Origin: Lachnospiraceae bacterium
Lineage (GTDB): Bacteria > Bacillota > Clostridia > Lachnospirales > Lachnospiraceae
DNA length: 53,373 nt
Assembly (NCBI GenBank): GCA_022797535.1
Contig: JAAWKU010000006.1
Coordinates: 1 to 53,373, forward strand
Direction of reading: 5' to 3'
Part shown: piece after piece, positions 25,304-34,607 of the stretch
Layout of the letters: the number at the start of each line of letters is the position of its first letter
How positions within the stretch are numbered: position 1 is the first letter of the stretch
The notes under the pieces: model-generated
Told to the model about the DNA's origin: nothing
Seen by the model: the letters and a program-made list of their open reading frames with translations, nothing else
Databases searched by the model: none
Program-made: the position numbers and the translations under genes

Positions 25304-27757
25304 TCACGCCGCCCTTTTTTTACGCTGTAATAAAAGAATTGCCAGCCCGGAGGCCAACAGACCTATGCCAAGTACCCACTTGGGATGAATCGGATCTCCT
25401 GTATTTGGAGAAGCATCTCTCCTGCCGTAACCAGTGATCACCACCTGGCCATCCACCACATCCCCCTGAGCAAACAAACTTCCGCTCCCATAGATACCAT
25501 ACACCGACAGATAATCCGTGGAAAATCTGATCTGCTGGCCGTCCGTGGCAACGGGAAGGTATTCCAGCTGACCATTGCGGTCCAGAGTAACCAGCCGCAG
25601 ATCCTGATTCTGAAACTGCTGAGGCAGGGGCATTGTAATCTCCAGCGCCTGCTTACCCAACCGGACAATGGCTCCACCGCTGCTGCCCTCATAGAGTCTA
25701 AGCGTATAGCACAGAGTGTCCATGGGCAGTCCCTGCTGATATATTCTCCTGTAGGCTGCATCCAGTTCCGGCGCTTCCCCGATACCGGCCAGCTGCCGCA
25801 CCTGCAGCAAATCTCCCTCACCCTGGGGAGAAAGCCGGGCCTGGAGTTCCACATCCCCAGCCACTGTCAATTCCCCGCTTGAGGGAATCTGCCACTTTGG
25901 TATCGAGTAACTCATCTGATCCATTCTCTGCAATTCGTAACTCTGCCCGTCGATCTGAACCGATTCGCTCCAGGACCTGTCCTGTGCCTCCGTCACAGAC
26001 AGATAGGTGGCGTCCGCTACCAGCGCATTGCCCTCCAGATGCCCCATGACGCCATTGTATACCGCCTGGTCACTGTCCAGCACCGTGTCCTTCAGTTCCT
26101 GGCCGGTGAGATTATTATATGCCAGCACATATTCTACATTGTCAAACGCATTGACACGAAATCCCTCATTGGATCGCCTGTCTGCGGAAAGTTCCCGGCT
26201 CCTGGCGGGAATCTGTCCCTGTAACAGAACAGCGCCGCCTATCTCCTTCCGGGCAAAAGCGCCCAGGCCCACGCTCTCCACCGAATCCGGCAGTACCACC
26301 CACTCCAGAGGACAGTGGTAAAAAGCCCTGTCGCGGATGACCCGCACTCCGGACATACCCGACACCTGTTTGAGATTGCTGCACTCCGCAAAGGCTGCCT
26401 CTCCGATAATTTCCAATGAATCCGGCAGAAATAACGAGGTGATTTCCGTGTGTCCCTGAAATACTTCAGGCCCGATCTGCCGTATCCCTTCAGGAATGCG
26501 AACCTGCGCTTCATTTCCCTTATAGGCCAACAATATACCGTCCCCGGCCACCAGGTAGTCCCCGGTCCCCTGTTCAAAAAACTGTTTTACCCAGCCGGTA
26601 TGATCAAACGCCTTAGGAGCTATATGGGTAATTGTGCCCGGCAGCTGTACCTGCTCCAGTCGGTCACAATGGTAGAACGCTCCATAGCCGATGCTGGTTA
26701 CACCCTCCGGTACAACCACCTCCTGCAAACTGCTTCTGGCAAAGGAAAATTCACCGATCTCCTCCAGACCCTCCGGCAGAACCAGGCTCCCCAGATTCTG
26801 GTACCCATAGTAGGCCCGGTCCGCCAGCACACTGCCGTCCACCAATGTGTATTTTACGGTTCCCTTGCCCTTTTCCGTAGTATATTCCTGCATAGACTGA
26901 GACTCCCGTGCTTCTGGCACGGAAACTTCCCCGTTTGACACCTGAGGCTGGGTATTATCCATAAATACTACTGCCATATTTCCCACTACAGTGGAAGTGC
27001 CGAGTTCCCTGCCTGGAATATCTGGGGCAGGCTCATTGGTTTCACCATAAAGACCGGAAAGGCCATCCACTAAGTTCTCCAGGAAACTTCCAGAAAAACC
27101 GGGCGGTGATGTGGGCAGGCTCCCTTCTTGGGGAGGCTGAGCAGGGGTTGTAATTATCTCCTCATAATCATCAACATCCTCATATTCTGGCATCTCCTTC
27201 TTTTTCTCGGCAAAGTACAGAGCAAAACGCTCCCCCTCCGTGCCGATGTCATACTCGATCTCCAAGCGGTAACAGCCGTCAAAAGCAGTGTCATGCACGG
27301 AACGCACGGTGTAGGGAATTTTGACGCTGCGCAGGGAGGCGCAGTCCGCAAAGGCCATAATGCCGATCCGGGCAATATTGTCCGGAAAAAAGACTGACTC
27401 AAGTTCCGGGCAGTTGGCGAAGGCATAATCTCCCACCTCTCCAAGCCCCTCTCCCAGGCCCACCTGTTTCAGCTGGCTACACCCCCAAAAGGCGTAGGGT
27501 TCTATCTTTTCCACATTGCTGGGGATTGTCACTCTACTGACAGTGGTATTGTTCTGGAAGGCGCCCTCCCCGATCACTTTTACATCAGACGGAACAGACA
27601 CGTCTGTAGCCGTGCCTGTATAGCTGATCAGCGTAGTTCCGTCCATTTTAAAATCGGAAGCGAATGACGATGCATCCGCCTCCGGTACAGGAATCTGCAT
27701 GATCAGGACCGCCGTTATGATAAGCATAATCCCTATCACATTCCATTTGATTTTCAT
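25304..27757 (-). CDS. Cell-wall-anchored BspA-type leucine-rich-repeat protein
   Basis: The 817-residue secreted protein has an N-terminal signal peptide (KIKWNVIGIMLIITAVLIMQ, about 1-30). LRR_5 (BspA/treponemal) repeats occur in two blocks (about 45-180 and 310-540; units such as IGEGAFQNNTTVSRVTIPSNVEKI), followed by beta-rich domains. The C-terminus is a sorting signal: SPNTGDPIHPKW, a hydrophobic helix and QRKKRAA. SPxTG-type motifs fit a class B sortase, and one is encoded two genes upstream. The start is 10 bp after the previous LRR gene, with AGAGG upstream. BspA-like LRR proteins often mediate adhesion. Confidence 0.88.
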   Translation of the reverse strand: MKIKWNVIGIMLIITAVLIMQIPVPEADASSFASDFKMDGTTLISYTGTATDVSVPSDVKVIGEGAFQNNTTVSRVTIPSNVEKIEPYAFWGCSQLKQVGLGEGLGEVGDYAFANCPELESVFFPDNIARIGIMAFADCASLRSVKIPYTVRSVHDTAFDGCYRLEIEYDIGTEGERFALYFAEKKKEMPEYEDVDDYEEIITTPAQPPQEGSLPTSPPGFSGSFLENLVDGLSGLYGETNEPAPDIPGRELGTSTVVGNMAVVFMDNTQPQVSNGEVSVPEARESQSMQEYTTEKGKGTVKYTLVDGSVLADRAYYGYQNLGSLVLPEGLEEIGEFSFARSSLQEVVVPEGVTSIGYGAFYHCDRLEQVQLPGTITHIAPKAFDHTGWVKQFFEQGTGDYLVAGDGILLAYKGNEAQVRIPEGIRQIGPEVFQGHTEITSLFLPDSLEIIGEAAFAECSNLKQVSGMSGVRVIRDRAFYHCPLEWVVLPDSVESVGLGAFARKEIGGAVLLQGQIPARSRELSADRRSNEGFRVNAFDNVEYVLAYNNLTGQELKDTVLDSDQAVYNGVMGHLEGNALVADATYLSVTEAQDRSWSESVQIDGQSYELQRMDQMSYSIPKWQIPSSGELTVAGDVELQARLSPQGEGDLLQVRQLAGIGEAPELDAAYRRIYQQGLPMDTLCYTLRLYEGSSGGAIVRLGKQALEITMPLPQQFQNQDLRLVTLDRNGQLEYLPVATDGQQIRFSTDYLSVYGIYGSGSLFAQGDVVDGQVVITGYGRRDASPNTGDPIHPKWVLGIGLLASGLAILLLQRKKRAA

Positions 27758-27767
27758 AGTATCCTCT

Positions 27768-30700
27768 TTATCTTGCCGCTGCCACTTTCACCGGCACTCC
27801 CCTCTTATCCTTCTTGATGAACAGGATGAAGGAGATGCATGCCAGGCCCATGGCCAGGAACCACTTGGGATGAATCCCGTCGCCTGTCTTGGGCGTGCTG
27901 TCCTGTATCGTTCCTGCCGACAGATCCTTGGTATCCACATAAATCACATACGGCGAGAAATGTGTAGCCGTAAAGCTGATGCAGGGAACGCCGGATATAG
28001 TGGTAAATTTGGGGGTCAGCTTCTCCAGCCTGCCGTCCACCACACTGGCAACCTTGTTATTGCCCGCATAAGGGATCAGGGAATCCGGAATGGGCAGCGT
28101 AATATCCACTGCCAAGCCCGTGGTATCCGTGATCTTGTGGGTTCCCGTGGAATCATAAAGACTGATGTCCATAGGGAAGTAGGAGATGTTTGTCAAGTCT
28201 CCATACTCATTCATCAGAGCCTTCAGCGCCGCTTCCGTAGCATTGGCGTCCTCAGAAATCTTTACCACAAAATTGTCCGAAGAACCGTTCACCGTCACGG
28301 AAACCACTCCCGTGTTAGACAGGCCGTTCTTATTGATCACAACAGTCGTTCCATTGCTGCTGCCTGTGGAAGACTCGTTGCCACTGCCCGTTCCGGTACC
28401 ATTGCCTGTACTGCCGCCGGGCCGGGTGACAGTTCCCGTATTGCCTGTATTGGTCTTGGACTTATAGTTTGCCGTCATGGTAACATTGGATGCCGGCATA
28501 ATCAACACAGTTCCCATAGAGGACTTGCTGGCCACCACCGCTGTTGAAGGCTCCACCGTCCAGCCACTGAACTCCGAATTGTTGCTGGGGTTATCTGCAA
28601 TTACAATAACCTGCGCTCCTACCACATAGCTGCCGGAACCTGAACCATTCCTCACAGTAAGGGTAAAGATACCCGGTGCAGGAGACGGCGTCGGCGTGGG
28701 TGTGGCATTCGGATTCGACGGATTGTTGGTCGGCGTGGGCGTTGCTCCCGGCGGTACGGGAGTAGGTGAAGCATTTGGCCCTGGCGTCGCATTCGGGTCG
28801 GGCGTAGGCGTAGGCCAGCCGGGCCCTACCGGTACATATTGGGCATAGGTGTCCGTATCCTTAGTAATCTCCGTAATATCCGGTTTCCAGCCAGTAAATC
28901 TCCAGCCGCTCCGATCCGGCACCCTGGGTTCCGTTGCCTTTTCTCCAGGCGCTATACGCTGAGAAGAAATAAGCACATCTTTGCCATCATCACCCGTTAC
29001 ATAAAAATTCACGGTAAACTTATTCTCATCTGTATCTACTTTGTCATACTTTGCAATTACAATGGTATCCTTTGTAATATTGGTGCATGGAGGAGCCCAA
29101 CCTACAAACCGCTTACCGGGCTTTTCCGGAACTACGGGAGGCTTTGCGTCCTGTCCAGGGAATACACGATCCGTTCCCAATACTGTCACGCCATCCTCGT
29201 CCATAAAGGTAACTGTCAGCTTGGAATCTTCCGGATCATTTGCCTTATAAGAGCCTAAGCAGTCCAAATCCCTGGAAACCCCGCGATAATCAGGAAACCA
29301 TCCCAAAAATGTATATCCCTCAAACTCAGGGGGCGTAGGGGGAACTGCATCTTCTCCTCCTTTTACCGTCTGGGTTTCCAGAAGCTGCTGCTCACCATTG
29401 ATAGGATTCAATATGCCAAATGATACCTTGAATTCCAGTTCAATAGGCTTGTCGCTGATATTAATATTCCCATGGTTGCTGGCGTAAATATTGGCCGCGC
29501 TGTCAGGTTCACAGTAGAATTCAATCGTCTTATACTTCTCCCTGGCAATTCCATCGTCCTCTTCCGTCTCCGTATGGGGACTGTTCTTATCCGTGTTAAA
29601 AGCATCCAGATCAATATAGCTGACACTGCCGGGAATTTCCAGTGAACTGACGGCGCTGTTCTTAAATGCGTTCTTCTGGATCTGCTTACAAGTCTTGGGC
29701 AGATACACGGCAAACATATTACTCTTTGCCATTTCGCTGGCTGCAAAAGCATACTCCGGCACTTTATCAATAACGGACTCTTTCAGGTCCACGATGCCTA
29801 TACCGGAGCAGTCATAGAAAGCCTCTCTGGCAATCCCTGTGACTCCTGCCAGTTCTCCTGCCTTGATGGAAGTGGAACCGCTCTTGGCCCCCCTGGCTTC
29901 CAGACACTCGATCAGCATGCTCTTCTCACCGCCGTTCAATCCATAGATAATGGATTCCTCACAGCGGAAGTTAGGACCGTCCTGAAAGCTGACATAAGTC
30001 ACATTAGGGCAGCCTGCAAAAGGCCTGACACCCATAGCGTTCACATTGGCAGATATTTCAACCTTTTCCAGATTCACACAGTCTCTGAAGGCATAGTCGC
30101 CAATCGTAGAAGTATCCCCGAATATATACAGTTCTTTCAGGTTCGTACAGCCCTTAAATGTTTCCGGTAAAATCTCCCTGATGCTGTTAGTTGTAATGGT
30201 CTTCTCAAGACCGCTTCTAGTTTCTTTGGCTTCATTCTCTACAAACAACTCTTCCCTGACAGCCTCAATACCCTGGGGCAGATTAATATTCAGTGCAGAG
30301 TTAATAATCTGCCTCTCATAGTCTGTCAAATCGGCAGCGTTGCCAAAATTAGCTTTCGCGTTCTTTGCCGCTTCCTTCATTTCGTCAGTCATATAAGGAA
30401 ACTGATCTAACCAGGCATTCTGATCCAGCTTTTCAAAGATCGGGTAATCAATCAACTCGTTCTTATCTGTCTCCTCATTGTACTTTACGGTAAGATTGGT
30501 GGGCCAGCCGCTGTAATACGTAATATATGTGCGTTCCTGGCTGCCAACATTAATATTATTGTCCGGGTTCATTGCATAGTCAAAGGGGCCGCTGGCATAG
30601 GAAATATCCCCTGTAAAGGTGAGTTTCAAGTCCTTTCCCGTCAGCAGAGCGCCGTCGCACCCGGTCTGGTGGATTGTGGCCTCCTGGGTTTTAAAAGCAT

Positions 30701-32747
30701 TAGCGCCTATCTTGCACTGTACCGGGCTTTCAAAAATCACATCCGTCAGCTTATGACAACCCAGAAAAGCGCCGTCCGCAATAGTCAGCACAGAAGAAGG
30801 AATCGTAATCTTTTTCAGGAAACAATTGTGCTGAAAACTGGTGGAACTGATGGTCGTAATTCTGTAAGGGCCTATGGTGGGAGGCAGGATAATATTCTCC
30901 ATGCCTTTCTCTATATAGCAGTAAATCAATTCATTATTAGAATTAACTCTGTAGATCGCCTTCTTATCAGGATTATCAGGATCCGGCTTGACGATCTCAT
31001 AGATATTCTCACCCAGATACTTAAACGCAATGCTATTGTCATTGGCCGTGCGATGAAGTGTATCCGGCCGTGCCACATTACTGGAACTGGCTGTATTGAC
31101 GCCTTCAAAATAGAAAGTCTCCGGCATCTCCGCCTTAAACGCTTCAAAATCATAAGCGCCGTCTGCTTCAAAGTCCGCATTCTCGTTTATTACCGTGATA
31201 GACTGCAGGTTCTTGCAACCCTGCACCATGCTGAGTTGCAACTTATCTCCCGGCTTACCGCCGTCATAATTGTTGTTACCCACCACATTGCCGGGAATGA
31301 CCAGGCTGGTCAGGCTGATGCAGTTCTTAAAGGCGTGATCACCGATTGTATTCAGGGCTGTAACCCTGTCCGGGCTATACAATTCGATCGTAGCTAATTT
31401 CTGGCAGTTCTCAAAAGCGCCGTCACCGATAGCCTCCACCGGCGTGGGCATCCGAAATGCCGCCAGACTCTGGCAGTTGTAAAATGCGTGATCCCCAATT
31501 CTGCGCATATTACAGTTGGGATCCACTATAATCTGCTTGATGTTCAAACAGTTGTCAAAGGCATGGTTGCCAATGATCTCCAGGCCATTGCCCAGGGTAA
31601 TGCTCTGTAAACCCGTACAATAACAGAAAGCATAATCACCGATACCCTTAAGGTTCGGTCCCACCACCAGGTCTACGATATTGCCCTGTCCCTGAAAGAT
31701 CCCCTTGACCTTACCGGCCTCAACATCCGCTGCAGTGATCCAGTCACTTACTGTAATCTTACCAGTAGCTGCATCAATGTTAAGTGCCTGGTTGCCAATA
31801 TATTCCACCGCAACGTTGGTGATCCACTGATCCAGTGAATCTGTTGTAAGTTTAAAGTTCTTGGCATCGGACTTATTATACACATTATCATCTATCCGGG
31901 TGTAGAATTCATCAAAATCCAATTCCCCCCAACCGACTTCCGTATTTTTGGTATTGTAATAGCAGGGCAGGAACTCCGTGCGGGTGATGGGCTTATCCAA
32001 ATCATCGCTGGTCACATCCTGATTGACCACCTTATAGACAACATTTCCCTGGGGATCTGTCTTATCCACCATAATAGGATTGCCCTGATCATCATACTGT
32101 GGCTGGTCAACACCGTGTTCATCCTTGACCGTCGCCTGCACTTTCTCTGTTTCTCTTGTCCCATATGCGGACGGGTTCTTGTCATAATCGGATTTCAACA
32201 CCATACTGCCGTCCAGCAGCACATAATGGGGAAGGCTCTCCGTCTTCTGTTCATACAGTGGCTTTCCTGTTGCAGGATCCTTCTCATGTACCACATGCTT
32301 CCAAAACAGAAAATTCAGCCGCTGTCCCACGGCCACATAACCTTCGCTGGAACCCTGGACGTCAGTGAATTTATCGTACACGTTCACGGTATCAGGTATC
32401 GTAAGTTTACCGCCGGGCAGGGTGTGACCGCTGCTGTTGTAACCCAGGATCACCGCCACCTTGTTGCCGCCGGCGCCTGAAGACTGATTAGGGTTCACAT
32501 AGGCAAACTGATACACGCCGTCACCGGTGGCATAGATATGCTCATCCGTTTTTATCTTCGGAATCGTACTGTCCGCTTCTGTCAGTGTCACTCCCAGTTT
32601 TCCGCTTGTTCCCGTGCTGGCCTGCAAATCATCCACCGGGATCGCCGCCACCGCAATGGCAGACGCCAGGAACAGGGCCCCCAGAGTCTTTCTCACTCTC
32701 TTTCTTAATCTTCTGCTTTTCATCATCTTTGCCATCTTAACAACCAT
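27768..32747 (-). CDS. Giant cell-wall-anchored leucine-rich-repeat protein with B-repeats
   Basis: The protein has 1659 residues. A long signal peptide (about 10-43, with MKSRRLRKRVRKTLGALFL) is followed by an N-terminal domain. LRR_5 repeats fill roughly 350-1100 (e.g. IGDYAFCYCTGLQSITLGNG). Three Listeria-Bacteroides-type B-repeats, each ending in GWxP-like sequences, span about 1115-1300. A Pro/Thr-rich wall-spanning linker lies at about 1306-1356, then a beta-rich region. The C-terminus has TPKTGDGIHPKW, a membrane helix and a basic tail. The motif resembles that of the neighbouring LRR protein (shared TGD.IHPKW), which suggests the same sortase. Two start ATGs (32747 and 32735) are possible. 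Likely an adhesin. Confidence 0.9.
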   Translation of the reverse strand: MVVKMAKMMKSRRLRKRVRKTLGALFLASAIAVAAIPVDDLQASTGTSGKLGVTLTEADSTIPKIKTDEHIYATGDGVYQFAYVNPNQSSGAGGNKVAVILGYNSSGHTLPGGKLTIPDTVNVYDKFTDVQGSSEGYVAVGQRLNFLFWKHVVHEKDPATGKPLYEQKTESLPHYVLLDGSMVLKSDYDKNPSAYGTRETEKVQATVKDEHGVDQPQYDDQGNPIMVDKTDPQGNVVYKVVNQDVTSDDLDKPITRTEFLPCYYNTKNTEVGWGELDFDEFYTRIDDNVYNKSDAKNFKLTTDSLDQWITNVAVEYIGNQALNIDAATGKITVSDWITAADVEAGKVKGIFQGQGNIVDLVVGPNLKGIGDYAFCYCTGLQSITLGNGLEIIGNHAFDNCLNIKQIIVDPNCNMRRIGDHAFYNCQSLAAFRMPTPVEAIGDGAFENCQKLATIELYSPDRVTALNTIGDHAFKNCISLTSLVIPGNVVGNNNYDGGKPGDKLQLSMVQGCKNLQSITVINENADFEADGAYDFEAFKAEMPETFYFEGVNTASSSNVARPDTLHRTANDNSIAFKYLGENIYEIVKPDPDNPDKKAIYRVNSNNELIYCYIEKGMENIILPPTIGPYRITTISSTSFQHNCFLKKITIPSSVLTIADGAFLGCHKLTDVIFESPVQCKIGANAFKTQEATIHQTGCDGALLTGKDLKLTFTGDISYASGPFDYAMNPDNNINVGSQERTYITYYSGWPTNLTVKYNEETDKNELIDYPIFEKLDQNAWLDQFPYMTDEMKEAAKNAKANFGNAADLTDYERQIINSALNINLPQGIEAVREELFVENEAKETRSGLEKTITTNSIREILPETFKGCTNLKELYIFGDTSTIGDYAFRDCVNLEKVEISANVNAMGVRPFAGCPNVTYVSFQDGPNFRCEESIIYGLNGGEKSMLIECLEARGAKSGSTSIKAGELAGVTGIAREAFYDCSGIGIVDLKESVIDKVPEYAFAASEMAKSNMFAVYLPKTCKQIQKNAFKNSAVSSLEIPGSVSYIDLDAFNTDKNSPHTETEEDDGIAREKYKTIEFYCEPDSAANIYASNHGNINISDKPIELEFKVSFGILNPINGEQQLLETQTVKGGEDAVPPTPPEFEGYTFLGWFPDYRGVSRDLDCLGSYKANDPEDSKLTVTFMDEDGVTVLGTDRVFPGQDAKPPVVPEKPGKRFVGWAPPCTNITKDTIVIAKYDKVDTDENKFTVNFYVTGDDGKDVLISSQRIAPGEKATEPRVPDRSGWRFTGWKPDITEITKDTDTYAQYVPVGPGWPTPTPDPNATPGPNASPTPVPPGATPTPTNNPSNPNATPTPTPSPAPGIFTLTVRNGSGSGSYVVGAQVIVIADNPSNNSEFSGWTVEPSTAVVASKSSMGTVLIMPASNVTMTANYKSKTNTGNTGTVTRPGGSTGNGTGTGSGNESSTGSSNGTTVVINKNGLSNTGVVSVTVNGSSDNFVVKISEDANATEAALKALMNEYGDLTNISYFPMDISLYDSTGTHKITDTTGLAVDITLPIPDSLIPYAGNNKVASVVDGRLEKLTPKFTTISGVPCISFTATHFSPYVIYVDTKDLSAGTIQDSTPKTGDGIHPKWFLAMGLACISFILFIKKDKRGVPVKVAAAR
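28680..28830 (-). repeat. Low-complexity Pro/Thr/Asn-coding linker repeat
   Basis: This short degenerate repeat encodes the TPTPxPNAT-type linker of the giant LRR protein. Imperfect copies of PTPDPNATPGPNASPTP and NATPTPTPSPAPG are visible. Such tracts commonly vary in length between strains and extend a surface protein through the wall. Confidence 0.65.
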
Positions 32748-32810
32748 TTCCTTTCCAATGACTGTCTATTTTAACTGTCTACCTGTCATGTCCTGCCTGG
32801 ACCCGCGTCA

Positions 32811-33983
32811 TCAATTCTCCACCCGTCTGGCTACCACCACGAATCTTCCGTTGTCCACATAGTAATCGCAGGTGGACAGGGTCAGCAGACGATCCCCATA
32901 GCTGGCCGTAACCCCCGTGTCGTACAGGGACATGGCTGCCATCTCCTGCATGTTGGAGTCAAACTCCTGCTGGCTCAGGGCGTCTATGAACTGATAATAC
33001 TTGAAAACCACATCTTCCTCGTTGTAGATCCTGGACCGGAACACGTACATGACCTCATATGTACCCTTCTCATAAATGGAGTCAAACTGGATCAGGGGAT
33101 GCTCCTTATAATACTCCTCCGAACTGTATTTGTCCAGCGTACCGAACATGTTGCCGCTCTGCATATGATGTCCATAGATAATCAGGTTGGTACTGGGCTT
33201 TAACACATCGCAGTCCTTATCCAGAAACAGCGCCCCGTTCCTGTCCTTTTTCTGGTTCACATTATGATCCAGAAAATACTCGTTGTTGGTGGTCTGCATT
33301 ACAGGGTAATCTATTCTTGTATCGTCAATTTTCAGCCATCCGATAAGTCTTTTATTGCTGTTATATAAATTTTTATATTCATCCAGAACCTCGGGTATCA
33401 CCCGTTCCCCTTCCTCCGTGTAATGAATCACGGGGCTGACCTCCTGTATCGGCAGTTCCTCCGCCCTTTCGCGGAAAGCTGCCATCCGGGAGAATTCCTC
33501 CTCCGTCCTGGCCGCCTGATAGGTATAGATGCCAAAATATCCCAGACATCCCACAGCCACCACGCTGCACAGCAGGGCCAGCCGCCTTCGGATTTTCTCC
33601 CGGCGCTTAAGTTCCTCCTGCACAAACTTCTCCATCTGTCCATCCTGGCCTGCCTTGCCGGACGGGGCCCGGGCCGTTTCCTTCCCCCGGGAACTCCCGG
33701 ACTTTCCGACCGCCTGCCTGGCCCGTCTCCCGCGGGGAGACGGCGACTTGGACAATTGGTGCAATGCATCTTCCGCTTCCTCTGTAAAATCCTGCCCCAA
33801 CAGCGTAAGGAACGGATACTTTTTCTCTTGTAATACCTTGACCAGCTGTGAGAGCTGACTACGGTTCTGAAAGTCCACCTCCGCCCGCAGCCGGTCTATC
33901 ACCTGTTTGTCCTTGAGGGCCCTGCGGTATTCGGCCTCCGTGCGGAACTGCCTGCCCTCCACGATATAAACTTTCTGTGCCAT
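32811..33983 (-). CDS. srtB: Class B sortase with N-terminal cytoplasmic extension
   Basis: This membrane transpeptidase anchors surface proteins to peptidoglycan. The catalytic residues are His in IIYGHHMQSGNMFG, Cys in LLTLSTCDYYV (about residue 372) and Arg in NGRFVVVARR; TLSTC is the sortase signature. One transmembrane helix lies at about 135-155. Before it is a roughly 130-residue cytoplasmic region, with MAQKVYIVEGRQFRTEAEYRRAL and a Ser/Arg-rich linker, that is longer than in typical sortases. Its first ATG has almost no spacing from the ribosome-binding site, so 33983 is preferred over 33986. It lies directly upstream of the two LRR genes, whose [ST]PxTG signals fit the (S/P)PxTG preference of C. 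difficile SrtB. Confidence 0.92.
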   Translation of the reverse strand: MAQKVYIVEGRQFRTEAEYRRALKDKQVIDRLRAEVDFQNRSQLSQLVKVLQEKKYPFLTLLGQDFTEEAEDALHQLSKSPSPRGRRARQAVGKSGSSRGKETARAPSGKAGQDGQMEKFVQEELKRREKIRRRLALLCSVVAVGCLGYFGIYTYQAARTEEEFSRMAAFRERAEELPIQEVSPVIHYTEEGERVIPEVLDEYKNLYNSNKRLIGWLKIDDTRIDYPVMQTTNNEYFLDHNVNQKKDRNGALFLDKDCDVLKPSTNLIIYGHHMQSGNMFGTLDKYSSEEYYKEHPLIQFDSIYEKGTYEVMYVFRSRIYNEEDVVFKYYQFIDALSQQEFDSNMQEMAAMSLYDTGVTASYGDRLLTLSTCDYYVDNGRFVVVARRVEN

Positions 33984-34051
33984 CATCCTGCCTTAGCTGC
34001 TCCTGTCCTTGTCAGAAACATATGTACCTGCATTCACTCCATATCACTTCT

Positions 34052-34079
34052 ATTTTACTATATGTTCAAATTAATGCAA
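34052..34079 (-). promoter_or_regulatory. Possible promoter of the sortase-LRR operon
   Basis: The minus strand carries TTGCAT (34074-34079), 16 nt, and TAAAAT (34052-34057), about 70 nt before the sortase start. The match is moderate. Confidence 0.42.
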
Positions 34080-34129
34080 GTGTTTTTCGCAATATCTTGT
34101 AAAGAAATATTACAAGACTTCCATATATA

Positions 34130-34160
34130 GGAAAATCACGAGACAACCCTGTCTCGTGAT
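34130..34160 (-). terminator. Rho-independent terminator after yajC
   Basis: A perfect 11-bp stem ATCACGAGACA / TGTCTCGTGAT with an ACCC-type 4-nt loop (34135-34160) is followed on the minus strand by a short TTTTCC tail. It lies 14 bp past the yajC stop. Confidence 0.75.
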
Positions 34161-34173
34161 CCTGCGCTCCACC

Positions 34174-34500
34174 TTACTCCGTGGACTTTTCCACACGACT
34201 GATCGCCGACTTCTGCATGGGTATGCGGCAGTTCCTATTGCTGCCAAACTCCACAATCACCGTGTCGTCCGCAATATCGATCACCACGCCATAAAAACCG
34301 GCGGTGGTCAACACGCTGTCACCAATCTCCAGCGCAGACAACATGGCCTGCATTTTTTTCTGTTCCTTCTTCTGGGGACGAAACAGGAAAAACCAGATGG
34401 CCAGAAAAAACAATCCGTAGATGACCACCATAGATAAGATTCCCATAGTTCCACCGGCCTGCGCCGCTGCCGCCTCTTCACCGCTTAATAATATACCCAT
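34174..34500 (-). CDS. yajC: Preprotein translocase accessory protein YajC
   Basis: This single-pass membrane protein is associated with the SecDF complex. The 108-residue protein has a transmembrane helix at about 20-40 (MGILSMVVIYGLFFLAIWFFL), immediately followed by the hallmark FRPQKKEQKKMQAMLSALEIGD. A GVV-DIADDTVIVEF beta segment follows. GGAGG precedes the start. It is downstream of tgt, the conserved tgt-yajC pairing. A promoter lies at 34541-34569. Confidence 0.94.
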   Translation of the reverse strand: MGILLSGEEAAAAQAGGTMGILSMVVIYGLFFLAIWFFLFRPQKKEQKKMQAMLSALEIGDSVLTTAGFYGVVIDIADDTVIVEFGSNRNCRIPMQKSAISRVEKSTE

Positions 34501-34540
34501 ATCTATTTCCCTCCAAATTTTTTATTGCGCTCATTACAAC

Positions 34541-34569
34541 AATATACACAATATTTGTCCCCAAGACAA
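34541..34569 (-). promoter_or_regulatory. Sigma-A-type promoter for yajC
   Basis: The minus strand carries TTGTCT (34564-34569), 17 nt, and TATATT (34541-34546). A TTGTC...GACAA inverted repeat covers the -35 region. It lies about 40 nt upstream of the yajC start. Confidence 0.6.
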
Positions 34570-34607
34570 GCACTTTCACCAATTTTACAAAAAATTAATG
34601 ATCCAGG

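Noticed and set aside
32748-32810. Independent promoter between sortase and giant LRR gene
   Set aside because: The 63-bp gap shows no convincing -35/-10 pair; cotranscription is more likely.
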